This document shows positions 43,879 through 52,401 of a DNA stretch of 64,000 nt, one piece after another. Origin of the DNA: Bacillus sp. IITD106 (GTDB taxonomy: Bacteria; Bacillota; Bacilli; Bacillales; Bacillaceae_C); the NCBI RefSeq assembly GCF_019459225.1, contig NZ_JAIAZY010000016.1:1-64000 (forward strand), written 5' to 3'. Each line of letters begins with the position of its first letter. Within the stretch, counting starts at the first letter, position 1. Below the pieces are notes generated by a model. That model ran no database searches and was not told the DNA's origin. It was given only the letters and a program-made list of their open reading frames with translations. The translations under genes and the position numbers were made by a program.

Positions 43879-44898
43879 TTAATATTCCATTTTTCGATAA
43901 TACCTTCTAAGGTCCAATGGATGGTTTCTTTCACGCTCTAGGTACGGGTTCATTCGATTAATAACAGCCCAGTTTACACTAACTGCAAAGTGCTTTCTAA
44001 ATTCTTCGCTGATTCCTTCCATGGCAAAATCTTTCGTATCAATCACAGTTAGTTCTCTTGTAATTTTCTGAGCAAATCGCTCCACTCGATCGATAAGTGG
44101 CCTTGTTTCATCTTCACCTTTGAATAAAATAACACTTGTGTCTTCTTCAACGAGTTCTAGCGTTCCGTGGAAAAACTCCGCAGCATGAATCGACTTCGTA
44201 CGGATCCATTGCATTTCCTCTAAAATACACATTGCATATGAATAGGTGTTGCCCCATAAGTTTCCCGAGCCTACTAACATATGATAATCCGTATTTTTAT
44301 GTTTGATAGCAAACTCTTCTGCTTTTTGATCAAAAGATTTTACTGCGTTGACAATAGCGCGCGGGAGCAACGAAACTTCCTTCGTAAATTGCTCGTATTG
44401 AGGAAATTCTTTGTTGTTATAGATAAACCGAAAGATGACGATATACAGAAGCATGAAGAATGTATCGAACGAATGTTTTTCCGATCCTGTCGTGATACAG
44501 TAATCAACACTTTCTGTTAAAGGTGTATTTGGAAACGCAACTAATGCAAATGTTGTAGCGCCTCTTTCTTTACAATATTTTGCAGCCGCCACTGTTTCTT
44601 TCGTTGTGCCGGATTCTGAAACAAAAATACATACAGAATCTTTTCCGAAATGTTTATGATTCATGACCATAAATTCTGCTGCATTTACAGCGTAAACATC
44701 AATGGTAGAGTTTGTGTTTAATATGTATTCATACGGGTACATCATGGCAACGGTTCCACCAATGCCGATAAGAAAAATATTCCTATATCCTTTTTCGCTA
44801 ATTTTGTCTACAATTCCTTCTATTTGACCTCTAAAGCTAAGACCTTCTTTTTCTACATGCTTTAAAAATAATGTTTCATCAAACTTTAACATGAGCAT
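43879..44898 (-). CDS. frlB: Fructosamine 6-phosphate deglycase-like (SIS domain)
   Basis: A 339-residue protein with two SIS domains (IFLIGIGGTVAMMYPYEYI, and SESGTTKETVAAAKYCKERG in the first). The second domain has LVGSGNLWGN and a probable catalytic Glu/His region, SIHAAEFFHGTLEL. The C-terminus HPLDLRRYYRKMEY is typical of FrlB. It splits the phosphorylated Amadori product from FrlD into glucose 6-phosphate and the amine. It is the first gene of the operon. The amine part (lysine, asparagine, other) is not predictable. Confidence 0.88.
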   Translation of the reverse strand: MLMLKFDETLFLKHVEKEGLSFRGQIEGIVDKISEKGYRNIFLIGIGGTVAMMYPYEYILNTNSTIDVYAVNAAEFMVMNHKHFGKDSVCIFVSESGTTKETVAAAKYCKERGATTFALVAFPNTPLTESVDYCITTGSEKHSFDTFFMLLYIVIFRFIYNNKEFPQYEQFTKEVSLLPRAIVNAVKSFDQKAEEFAIKHKNTDYHMLVGSGNLWGNTYSYAMCILEEMQWIRTKSIHAAEFFHGTLELVEEDTSVILFKGEDETRPLIDRVERFAQKITRELTVIDTKDFAMEGISEEFRKHFAVSVNWAVINRMNPYLERERNHPLDLRRYYRKMEY

Positions 44899-44929
44899 TA
44901 ATCCTCCCTTAATTAATTGTTATGTCTTG

Positions 44930-44961
44930 TATTATATTTTAATGATACATATTGTACAATA
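44930..44961 (-). promoter_or_regulatory. Frl operon promoter with GntR-type operator
   Basis: On the minus strand TTGTAC (44959-44954) and TATAAT (44935-44930) are 18 bp apart. The perfect 12-bp palindrome TATTGTACAATA (44950-44961) overlaps the -35, the expected position for repression by the GntR protein encoded in the operon. Confidence 0.65.
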
Positions 44962-44970
44962 CAATTATGA

Positions 44971-45015
44971 AAAAAAGAGCCTAGGCTAAGAGTAATGTCT
45001 CGTTGCCTTGGCTCT
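44971..45015 (-). terminator. Terminator of the MATE gene, copy 2 of a repeated element
   Basis: AAGAGCC(TA)GG..CCTTGGCTCTT forms a long imperfect stem, and a T-run follows on the minus strand. It lies just after the MATE stop at 45026. It is homologous (36/45) to the terminator at 41072-41116. Confidence 0.7.
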
Positions 45016-45025
45016 TTACATATAG

Positions 45026-46372
45026 TTATTTTGCACCTTCTACCGTTTTCAACCTAATCGTATTCCAATCTGTCCGATAAAAACGGACCATTACGCTGAT
45101 ACCAAACACTGTTAAGTAGGAATATAAGGATATCCACGCCCCAACACTGCCTAATTTTAGGGTAAAGGTTAATACATAGCTTAGTGGAATGAATAAAACC
45201 CATCCTAATACTAATGAAATTTTCAGTAAAAATGAAGTATCACCAATTCCGCGAAGGCCTCCTGCATAGAAGTTCAATAATCCATCAAATATTTGCAAAA
45301 ACGCCGAGATCATAATTAGTTTACCCGCCAAATGAAACACCTGAGGGTCTTGGGTGTAAATTTTTGCAACTTGTTCCGAAAAGAAAAATTCAAATGTGCC
45401 AAGCAGCAATATAAATATACACCCTAAAATGGCCGTATGTGTTCCCGCTCTTCTGCCATTAAGAGGTTTCCCTTTTCCGATTTCTTGACCCACTAAAATA
45501 GTGGCAGTCGATCCGAATGCAAAAGCTGGCATAAACCCAAAACTCATCACGCTTAAGGCTATCTCATTTGCGGCTAATGCTTCTGTTCCTAATCTCGTAA
45601 CAAAACCTGTAAATACGAACATCGCCATTGCCAATGAGAATTCCTGAATTCCTAATTTAGAACTTTCACCGAAAATGAGCTTTGATTCCAAGCGATTAAA
45701 TGCAATTCGTACGCGCGTACCATACTCAGGGTGTAATTTTATGAAATAAATATACGCGCAAAACAGGAAAGTTACAAATTCACCTATAAAAAAGGCTATC
45801 CCTGCACCAACCAATCCTATTTCAGGAAGACCAAATTTTCCATACGTTAATCCTGAGGTGAAAAAAATCATTAAAGCTCCGCCAATAATTGTACTGATCA
45901 TTGGCGTCTTCGTATCACCTATTCCACGTAAAAATCCATGAAACACAAACGTGAAAGTTCCGAAAATCATTGCAAAGAAACGAATTTGCAAATAGCTTTT
46001 TCCTTCTTCTATCATTTCAGTTGAACTACCCAACACCTTAAAAATTCCTTCAGGTAAAAGCAATCCAACCAATAAAATAAATACACTAGCGGCTATACAA
46101 AGATAAAAGGCAATATACGTTCGCTCTATCCCTTTCTTCATATCGTTTGACCCATAATTTTGGGCAACCAAATAGTTAGTCGTATGACCAATCCCTGAAA
46201 ACAACGCCCAAACATTGTACATGACAACATTCGTCACACCGACAATGGCAATGGCCAGCGCGCCTAAATGACCAACTAACACCAAATTTATCGTTCCTGT
46301 AAGCGTCGATGAAGCAAATGAGGCAATCGACGGTATCGCTAGTAATAGAATCTTTTTCCATTCTTTCATCAT
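45026..46372 (-). CDS. MATE family efflux transporter
   Basis: A 448-residue membrane protein with 12 helices in two related halves. It contains GTINLVLVGHLGALAIAIVGVTN in helix 1-2 and the repeated loop motif FLRGIGDTKTPM (first half) / GLRGIGDTSFLL (second half). It exports drugs or cationic compounds using a sodium or proton gradient. Single gene. It sits upstream of the Frl operon on the same strand, but the terminator at 44971 separates them. Confidence 0.92.
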   Translation of the reverse strand: MMKEWKKILLLAIPSIASFASSTLTGTINLVLVGHLGALAIAIVGVTNVVMYNVWALFSGIGHTTNYLVAQNYGSNDMKKGIERTYIAFYLCIAASVFILLVGLLLPEGIFKVLGSSTEMIEEGKSYLQIRFFAMIFGTFTFVFHGFLRGIGDTKTPMISTIIGGALMIFFTSGLTYGKFGLPEIGLVGAGIAFFIGEFVTFLFCAYIYFIKLHPEYGTRVRIAFNRLESKLIFGESSKLGIQEFSLAMAMFVFTGFVTRLGTEALAANEIALSVMSFGFMPAFAFGSTATILVGQEIGKGKPLNGRRAGTHTAILGCIFILLLGTFEFFFSEQVAKIYTQDPQVFHLAGKLIMISAFLQIFDGLLNFYAGGLRGIGDTSFLLKISLVLGWVLFIPLSYVLTFTLKLGSVGAWISLYSYLTVFGISVMVRFYRTDWNTIRLKTVEGAK

Positions 46373-46541
46373 AGTTCTGTACCCCTAATCCTAAGTATAA
46401 AATCTATTATACTTGATTTCTTTGAAATAATATTAATTTTTTGATTAGGGAAAATATAAGTGAAATGAAAGAGACTTTAGCGAATGCATGTGTTCCAATC
46501 CCGATTCATTAGATAGGTATTCGCCTAAGATTTTGTTTTTT

Positions 46542-47327
46542 TCAACGATTCCCAGCCTTCTTTTTAAACGTCCAGGCGGACCATAGGATTGCCAGAATAA
46601 GAATTAATAAACACCAACCTATCGCCCACCATATATGATTTCCGATCTCACCGCCCACAAGCAGAGAGCGAATGGTTTCAATGATAGGGGTGATTGGCTG
46701 GTTTTCAGCTACTCCTTGGAGCCATTTTGGCATTGTACTTGTTGGAACGAATGCACTTGAGAGATATGGCAGAAATAATATGATGAATCCATAGCCACTT
46801 GCCGCTGCTGGAGTGCTGGCAACGAGACCGATTGCAGCAAATAGCCATGTAATGGTCAAAATGAATAAAGCAATCACTCCTATTGCAGCAAACCACTGAA
46901 ATATAGTCGCACTTGGCCGAAATCCTACAAGAAGTGCAACGATAATCACCATTCCTGTTGCAAGGAGATTGCGTACAAGACTTGCCACAACATGCCCTGT
47001 AATTACATTCATACTTTGAATCGGCATCGTTCTGAACCGATCAATAATGCCATTTGTCATATCAGTGGACACATCATATGCGGTAGAGGATGACCCAAAT
47101 CCCGCACATAACAAAATGATTCCCGGAACTACATAATTCACATATTGCCCGCTCGAATCAATGGCTCCGCCAAATACATACGTGAACATCAACATGAGCA
47201 TGATGGGGAGCATAATGGCCATGAGCAACGCATCCACGTTACGAAGACTATGGAGAAAGCTTCTTCCAATGAAAACAGAACTTGTGATCCATAACGTTGG
47301 TTTTTTTGTTTGAGCAATCATATTCAT
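46542..47327 (-). CDS. Drug-export ABC transporter permease (ABC-2, DrrB-like)
   Basis: A 261-residue ABC-2 type permease with six membrane helices. LPIMLMLMFTYVFGGAI and RTMPIQSMNVITGHVVASLVRN are typical of DrrB/daunorubicin-resistance-like exporters. Its ATG overlaps the ATPase stop codon (TAATG), giving tight coupling. With the ATPase it exports a hydrophobic drug or antibiotic. The divergent TetR gene at 48352 likely controls it. Confidence 0.92.
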   Translation of the reverse strand: MNMIAQTKKPTLWITSSVFIGRSFLHSLRNVDALLMAIMLPIMLMLMFTYVFGGAIDSSGQYVNYVVPGIILLCAGFGSSSTAYDVSTDMTNGIIDRFRTMPIQSMNVITGHVVASLVRNLLATGMVIIVALLVGFRPSATIFQWFAAIGVIALFILTITWLFAAIGLVASTPAAASGYGFIILFLPYLSSAFVPTSTMPKWLQGVAENQPITPIIETIRSLLVGGEIGNHIWWAIGWCLLILILAILWSAWTFKKKAGNR

Positions 47328-48208
47328 TATGAAACCCTCCCTTTTTCAGAAGTTAATGATAAAAATACATCATCCAAGCTTGGCCTGCGGATGCTTATTC
47401 GTGTATTGAGCGGCATCTCAGAACTCACTTTTTCTAAAATCTGTTTTACTTCATGAATACTTCCTTTCGTTGGAATCTCCCGGATAACTTCATCTCTCTC
47501 ATTCCGTATCTCAACGACTTCATTGCCAATCCGCGCTTTCATCTCCATCGGGGTTCCCTGTGCCACAATTTGACCATTTGAAATAACGGCAATCGTATCA
47601 GCTAGTTGGTCTGCCTCTTCTAAATATTGGGTAGTCAGAAAAACGGTGACACCATTTTTAGCCAATTGGAGAATGATATCCCACAGCGCGCGTCTACTGC
47701 GTGTATCGAGGCCCGTTGTCGGTTCATCTAAAAATATAATGGGCCTATAGACGACAAGGCTGCTTGCTAAATCCAAACGTCTTCGCATTCCCCCCGAATA
47801 TGTTCCTACCCTTTTCCGGCCGGCATCCGTTAAATCGAAGGATTCAATTAATTCCATCGCCCGTAAACGCGCCGCCTTTCGTGATAATCCCGAAAGCCTG
47901 CCCATCATTCGTAAATTTTCTTCCGCTGTTAACATTTCATCAACAGCCGCAAACTGACCAGTAAGACTAATAGAACTTTTTACTTCTTCCTTATTTCTTA
48001 AAATGTCATAGCCTGCCACTCGAACCATTCCTGCATCTGGTGTAATTAATGTAGTTAAAATATTTATAAATGTTGTTTTTCCAGCACCATTGGGACCAAG
48101 CAGGGCAAAAATCTTCCCTTTCTGAACGGCTAAGTCGATACCATCTAAAACCGTTTGTTCCCTAAACTTCTTCTGAAGATCATTAACCTCAATTGCAAAT
48201 TCACTCAT
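47327..48208 (-). CDS. Drug-export ABC transporter ATPase (DrrA-like)
   Basis: A 293-residue ATPase. Walker A is GPNGAGKTT (near 38), the signature YSGGMRRRLDLASSL, Walker B IIFLDEPTTGLD and the H-loop T in TVFLTTQYLEEADQL. The C-terminal DrrA-type extension (RRPSLDDVFLSLT) is present. Q in TTQYLEEAD replaces the common H, as in other DrrA-like proteins. It is the first gene of the exporter operon, divergent from TetR. Confidence 0.93.
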   Translation of the reverse strand: MSEFAIEVNDLQKKFREQTVLDGIDLAVQKGKIFALLGPNGAGKTTFINILTTLITPDAGMVRVAGYDILRNKEEVKSSISLTGQFAAVDEMLTAEENLRMMGRLSGLSRKAARLRAMELIESFDLTDAGRKRVGTYSGGMRRRLDLASSLVVYRPIIFLDEPTTGLDTRSRRALWDIILQLAKNGVTVFLTTQYLEEADQLADTIAVISNGQIVAQGTPMEMKARIGNEVVEIRNERDEVIREIPTKGSIHEVKQILEKVSSEMPLNTRISIRRPSLDDVFLSLTSEKGRVS

Positions 48209-48248
48209 ACAATTGCCTCCTTTTCATTTGTATATAACGTAAACAGTT

Positions 48249-48277
48249 TATTGCATACACAGTATATTGCATATACA
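48249..48277. promoter_or_regulatory. Direct repeat between the exporter and TetR genes
   Basis: TATTGCATACACA (48249-48261) and TATTGCATATACA (48265-48277) are 12/13 identical and start 16 bp apart, in the divergent promoter region. They are candidate binding sites for the TetR protein at 48352. Confidence 0.45.
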
Positions 48278-48351
48278 ATTAAGTTGCAACCACAAAATGT
48301 AAATTTTTTTCAAAAATACTTTTACAGTGAAAAAACTAGAGGTGAATAGAC

Positions 48352-49137
48352 GTGAAGGATAAAGAGAAATTAGATCACGAATTAGAAGGATTACCTTCTG
48401 GTATAGCATTAAGTTGGGGGTTGGAAAAACAGCCACAACGCGGGCCAAAGCGAGAACTTAATATCGATCAAATTGTTGAAGCTGCTGTAGAAATTGCAGA
48501 TAAGGAAGGACTAGCAACATTATCAATGAGCCGACTGGCATCTTCTCTAGGGTTTACCCCAATGTCACTCTATCGATACATTCCTAGTAAAGATGATTTA
48601 CTTCTACTAATGCAGGAGAAAGTTTCTGATATTGAATATCCAAATGAAGAAGTGGATACAGATTGGCGCGAAAAAATCCGTCAGTATGTAAGAATGACCA
48701 TTAAGGTTTTTCAGGATCACCCTTGGTTCAGTGACATTCCGATTACAAGTGTCCCTCTAACACCCAATCAGCTAAAATGGGTAGATATTGCGCTACGAAC
48801 AACTCGTAATCTCCCATTAAACGATTTTGAAAAAATGGCGATTGTTCTTCTTATAAGTGGCTATGCACGTTGGTGTGGGATTATCATGAGGGATATGAAT
48901 ACGGCGATGCAAACAGGGAAAAGTCCTAGTGAGATTAGCGGCCTTGACTATACCGCAGCACTAAAAAAGCTTGTTACACAAGAACGCTACCCATACCTTT
49001 ACCCTGTTTTGATGTCAGGAGCCTATACCGAGGAAAATAAAGAAGAGAACACTATAGAGAACGACTTCGATTTTGGACTCGAGCGGATATTAGATGGGAT
49101 CGAGCACTATCTTTTATCAAAAGATAAGCGCGGATAG
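48352..49137 (+). CDS. TetR/AcrR family regulator of the drug exporter
   Basis: A 261-residue regulator. An N-terminal extension of about 30 residues precedes the HTH (LATLSMSRLASSLGFTPMSLYRYI), as in TetR(class)-type and tetracenomycin-type repressors. The C-terminal TetR_C domain is long (about 90-255), suiting a bulky drug ligand. It starts at GTG behind GAGGTGAAT. It is divergent from the DrrAB-like exporter and likely represses it until drug binds. Confidence 0.88.
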   Translation: MKDKEKLDHELEGLPSGIALSWGLEKQPQRGPKRELNIDQIVEAAVEIADKEGLATLSMSRLASSLGFTPMSLYRYIPSKDDLLLLMQEKVSDIEYPNEEVDTDWREKIRQYVRMTIKVFQDHPWFSDIPITSVPLTPNQLKWVDIALRTTRNLPLNDFEKMAIVLLISGYARWCGIIMRDMNTAMQTGKSPSEISGLDYTAALKKLVTQERYPYLYPVLMSGAYTEENKEENTIENDFDFGLERILDGIEHYLLSKDKRG

Positions 49138-49275
49138 GATTCGGACGGTTGCAAGATTGCCCATCAACTTAATTTGTTCTAAAGAAAACGAGCTTGGTCT
49201 CTCAAGCTTTTTATTTTATGATTGCTCGCTATTAAATTTTCGTCTCTCTTTGTATACTGAACTTAGGTGATAAAC

Positions 49276-49944
49276 ATGTACAAAGTGCTAATAATTGAAG
49301 ATGACCATAAATTGAGGACTTTAATGGGGCAGTATTTAGCAAAGTGGAATTTCCAACCCGTTTTGGTTGAGGACTTTGAACGTATCGACCAAATCGCGGT
49401 ACAGGAAAATCCTCATATCATTCTGCTAGACATCAACCTTCCAGGGAATGATGGCTTTTATTGGTGTAGTAAACTTCGCCAGCTTTCAGATGTACCGATC
49501 ATTTTTATTTCGTCACGCTCGGAAAGTATGGATATCGTCATTGCGATGAATATGGGTGGAGATGACTATATTCAAAAGCCATTTTCACTAGAAGTGTTGG
49601 TGGCAAAAATGAGCGCTGTCCTGAGAAGGTCTAGTTCTATTGTGGAAAAGGACATACTCGTGGTGGGTGAGCTTACCCTTAACCTTCAAAATGCGTTCGT
49701 CGAGTTTAAGGGTAAAAAGGCCTCCCTTACGAAAAATGAATTCCAAATCCTTTATCTCTTAATGAAAAAGGCAGGTCAGATTGTATCTCGTGATGAAATT
49801 ATGCGGGCATTATGGGAAGATGAACAGTTTATTGATGACAATACTCTTACCGTGAATGTAAATCGGCTCCGGAAAAAGCTGGAGGAAATTGGGGTTGAAG
49901 ATGCAATTACGACTAAGAAACGACAAGGATACTTATTACAATGA
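49276..49944 (+). CDS. Bce-type response regulator (OmpR family)
   Basis: A regulator of about 222 residues. The receiver domain has EDD at the N-terminus, the phospho-acceptor aspartate in ILLDINLPG and K in YIQKPFS; the OmpR-type winged helix follows (LTKNEFQILYLLMKKAGQIV ... DDNTLTVNVNRLRKKL). The ATG at 49276 (AGGTG, 6-nt gap) is preferred to the GTG three codons earlier. It overlaps the truncated kinase gene by 4 bp. It belongs to the BceR group, which senses antimicrobial peptides through a BceAB transporter; a BceR-like DNA motif lies before bceA at 53234-53267. Confidence 0.9.
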   Translation: MYKVLIIEDDHKLRTLMGQYLAKWNFQPVLVEDFERIDQIAVQENPHIILLDINLPGNDGFYWCSKLRQLSDVPIIFISSRSESMDIVIAMNMGGDDYIQKPFSLEVLVAKMSAVLRRSSSIVEKDILVVGELTLNLQNAFVEFKGKKASLTKNEFQILYLLMKKAGQIVSRDEIMRALWEDEQFIDDNTLTVNVNRLRKKLEEIGVEDAITTKKRQGYLLQ

Positions 49945-50540
49945 CGTGGAAAAACTATCTACGCGACAATTGGTCGCTTTTGCTTACTTTTTTCTTAGTA
50001 TTGGCTACCACATCCATTATTATCTGGCTGGATCCAAGCAGACGTATTCATTTGAGTAATCTTCTTTATTTATTGTTAATTTTGACCTTACTTTTTTCGT
50101 TTTATTTATTATTTGATTTCCGTAAGAGAAAACGTTTCTATCGTGAATTAAAAGAACAATTAGAAGCTGGATATATTCTAGCCCCTTCAGAAACCCACAA
50201 ATTTGAAGAGAAATTATATATCCATCTATTAAACTTTCATAAAGAACAATATGAGCGAAAGATTGAGCAAATCCATAATGAACAAAAAGAATGGCATGAG
50301 TATATGACATCCTGGGTTCATGAAATCAAAACGCCAATCTCCGTGACGAAAATGATGATCGAGACAAATCAGATACCAAATAGTTTAGAAGAAGAAATAG
50401 AAAAAATCGAGCATTTAGTCGAACAAGCCCTTTATTACAATAGAACGAGTGATTTTAGCAAAGATTATTTTATTCAAGAAATCGATGTTGAACAAATCAT
50501 CAAAGAAGCCATCAAAGAGAATCGGAGGTTATTTTTATAA
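49941..50540 (+). pseudogene. Bce-type sensor kinase, truncated by an IS element
   Basis: Encodes 199 residues of an intramembrane-sensing kinase. Two membrane helices with almost no loop between them (15-32, 40-60), then the dimerisation domain with the phospho-acceptor His in SWVHEIKTPIS (H131 region). The family is about 330 residues; the ATPase domain is missing. The frame ends RRLFL* at the IS edge. Without the ATP-binding domain it cannot autophosphorylate, so the response regulator has lost its partner here. Confidence 0.88.
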
Positions 50541-50586
50541 GAAAAACCGGGCGAAAACCATGCCCGGTCCTTTTCTGTTGCCATGG

Positions 50587-50865
50587 CTAGAGAACATCCG
50601 ATAATTTATATTCATGGCCATGTATTCCTTTATAATATTCCGGATACATTTCCCCTCCACATTGTTCACAACTGAATCTTGGTGGAGTGGTCGGATCTCC
50701 ACCATCCATCAAATCAAACTCTTCTACCACGTTATACGGAATTTTTTCTTCCTCATGACACATCAAACAATGATAGTTGACGTATGTCTTCTTCGGACGT
50801 AAGTGGTCGGTTCCTTTTTTCTTCTTCCCTTTTTTGCGTCGTTTGTTGGCCTGTGCGATAATCAA
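50587..50865 (-). CDS. Zinc-ribbon accessory protein of the IS91 element
   Basis: A 92-residue protein. A basic N-terminus (ANKRRKKGKKKKG) is followed by two Cys pairs, CLMCHE and CEQCGGE, that can form a zinc ribbon. It starts at TTG with an overlapping GGGTG, inside the 3' end of the transposase gene (about 113 bp overlap), so it is translated by coupling. A small passenger ORF in this position is known for some IS91-like elements of Bacillaceae; its role is unknown. Confidence 0.7.
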   Translation of the reverse strand: MIIAQANKRRKKGKKKKGTDHLRPKKTYVNYHCLMCHEEEKIPYNVVEEFDLMDGGDPTTPPRFSCEQCGGEMYPEYYKGIHGHEYKLSDVL

Positions 50866-52054
50866 TCACCCTTTCTAAATAACTCCTTGCTTCTTTCGTT
50901 AATGCAACCTTTATTTCTAGTTTCCCATTCTCAAGACACACTTCTCCCATGTATTCATAGTAATTGTCGCAATGCGGGCACACAAGTGGATCTTTTTGAC
51001 CACTAGAAATAATACGCTCTCTCCATGTTTGGCGGCGTAACGTCTTCTTTACTTTTAAGATCCAGCGTCTTGTTCCTTGTTGCCATGTAGCTAATAGTTT
51101 TCTGCTCAAGTTCTTGCTTCTTCTAGAATACATCCCATAGTGACGAATCGTTTTGAATTGCTCATCGGGAATATGGCGAATTAACCGAATGATAAACTCT
51201 TCCACTGTTACCGTTTCGTGCTTTTCCTTGCCATCTATTTTATCGATATATTTGAATGTCACATGTTGACCATCATATTCCTCGATCCGATTGATCCCAA
51301 TCGCTGGTCGACGAATATAACGGCCAATATAACGCAATTGCTCCTTCACCTTTCCTTTTTGTTTTGGGGCATACACATAGAAGCCTTCTCCATTATTGGA
51401 AAAAGCCTTTTGCAATCTTGGTTGAATTCTTTTCTTTTCGTTATTCGGCAAGTGTTTGCGGATGAATTTTAACACCACCGTCTGCCATTGTTTCCGAAGC
51501 ATCGCAAAAGGAATAAAGTCGTATGCTTTCCATTCTCCTTTCTTCGTGATTCCACCCATTGTCACTAACATATGGACATGTGGGTTAAAATTCACTCTTG
51601 AGCCAAACGTATGTAATCCAGCGATTATTCCCGGTGTCACCTTTGCTTTCTTTTGAAAGAATTCCGTAATGATTCTAGCTGCCTCATCCATAAGTGGTTT
51701 CAACAGTTCTCGATGCCACAGGAATATTTCTCGTAAATTTTCATCTATTGTAAAAATCACGTGTCGGTGGTTTACTTGTAGTACATCTTCTGTAAGAATA
51801 CGACTCCATTCTTCACTTTCTCCTACAGAACACGTTGTACAAAAACGTCCCTTACATCGAAAAGGTACATGACGAACATCATGGCATCCTTCACAAACAT
51901 AGAGCTTGAATCCATTTTTGGGATCTCCACAGTCACGAAACTTTTCCACCTCTTTAATGACAATTGGACGGATTCGATCTCCATATTTCTTCTTAAATGC
52001 TTCCCAATGTTGATGTTCATCAAAAAAGATTCGTTTCAAGATGTTTTTCTCCAT
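50753..52054 (-). CDS. IS91-family transposase (HUH, Y2)
   Basis: A 433-residue rolling-circle transposase. The N-terminal zinc finger has C54, C57, C67, C72 and C75. The HUH motif is FNPHVHMLV (H159, H161), and two tyrosines four residues apart (Y242, Y246 in RYIGRYIRRP) form the Y2 centre of IS91. A second zinc ribbon (CPHCDNYYEYMGEVC) lies near the C-terminus. The protein looks complete, so the element may still be active. Confidence 0.92.
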   Translation of the reverse strand: MEKNILKRIFFDEHQHWEAFKKKYGDRIRPIVIKEVEKFRDCGDPKNGFKLYVCEGCHDVRHVPFRCKGRFCTTCSVGESEEWSRILTEDVLQVNHRHVIFTIDENLREIFLWHRELLKPLMDEAARIITEFFQKKAKVTPGIIAGLHTFGSRVNFNPHVHMLVTMGGITKKGEWKAYDFIPFAMLRKQWQTVVLKFIRKHLPNNEKKRIQPRLQKAFSNNGEGFYVYAPKQKGKVKEQLRYIGRYIRRPAIGINRIEEYDGQHVTFKYIDKIDGKEKHETVTVEEFIIRLIRHIPDEQFKTIRHYGMYSRRSKNLSRKLLATWQQGTRRWILKVKKTLRRQTWRERIISSGQKDPLVCPHCDNYYEYMGEVCLENGKLEIKVALTKEARSYLERVIDYRTGQQTTQKREEEKRNRPLTSEEDIRQLSLFDVS

Positions 52055-52110
52055 ATATTAAAAATACCACAGTGAGAAGCACTGTGGTACAGCCAAAATT
52101 TTATACTTTC

Positions 52111-52401
52111 TTATCTTTCAAACAAAGAATAGAGTGCCACTTCTTTCTTTCGTTTTCTTACAAAAAAATGATTGGAATACCATATAAAAATGGCTGAAAA
52201 CAAGAACAGTAAAACAGATGCTGCCATAAAAGCGGGCTCCACTTTTCCTAGGACTGTCGCCGATTCATGAATCTGTTTATTGTACTGCAACGAGACAAAT
52301 GTAAAGTAAATGACAATACTGAAAACCATTGGATAAAAATAAAGTAAATAATGCTTTGTATTCTGCTTTAAATTGTTTTTTGCAAGGTCAAATAACGTCA
52401 T
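52111..52401 (-). pseudogene. Bce-type permease (FtsX-like), 5' fragment
   Basis: Starts at the ATG inside the 3' end of the ATPase gene (14-bp overlap) and encodes [19 protein letters not shown], then two membrane helices, up to KKEVALYSLF, where normal BceB proteins continue G-M/T-x-K. The frame then runs into IS sequence (ER*). Only about 93 of roughly 640 residues remain, so the peptide-flux transporter is dead. The open frame upstream of 52401 is only the shadow of the ATPase gene. Confidence 0.85.

Larger units (their letters stand above)
50541..52118 (-). mobile_element. IS91-family insertion sequence
   Basis: A unit of about 1.6 kb holding an IS91-type Y2 transposase and a small zinc-ribbon gene on the minus strand. 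Each end has a hairpin: ACCGGGC/GCCCGGT (50546-50568) on the transposase 3' side, like terIS, and a 10-bp stem TACCACAGTG/CACTGTGGTA (52065-52089) on the 5' side, near oriIS. No terminal inverted repeats or target duplication are visible, as expected for rolling-circle elements. Ends are set from where the kinase and permease frames break, so they are accurate to about 10 bp. Confidence 0.82.
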
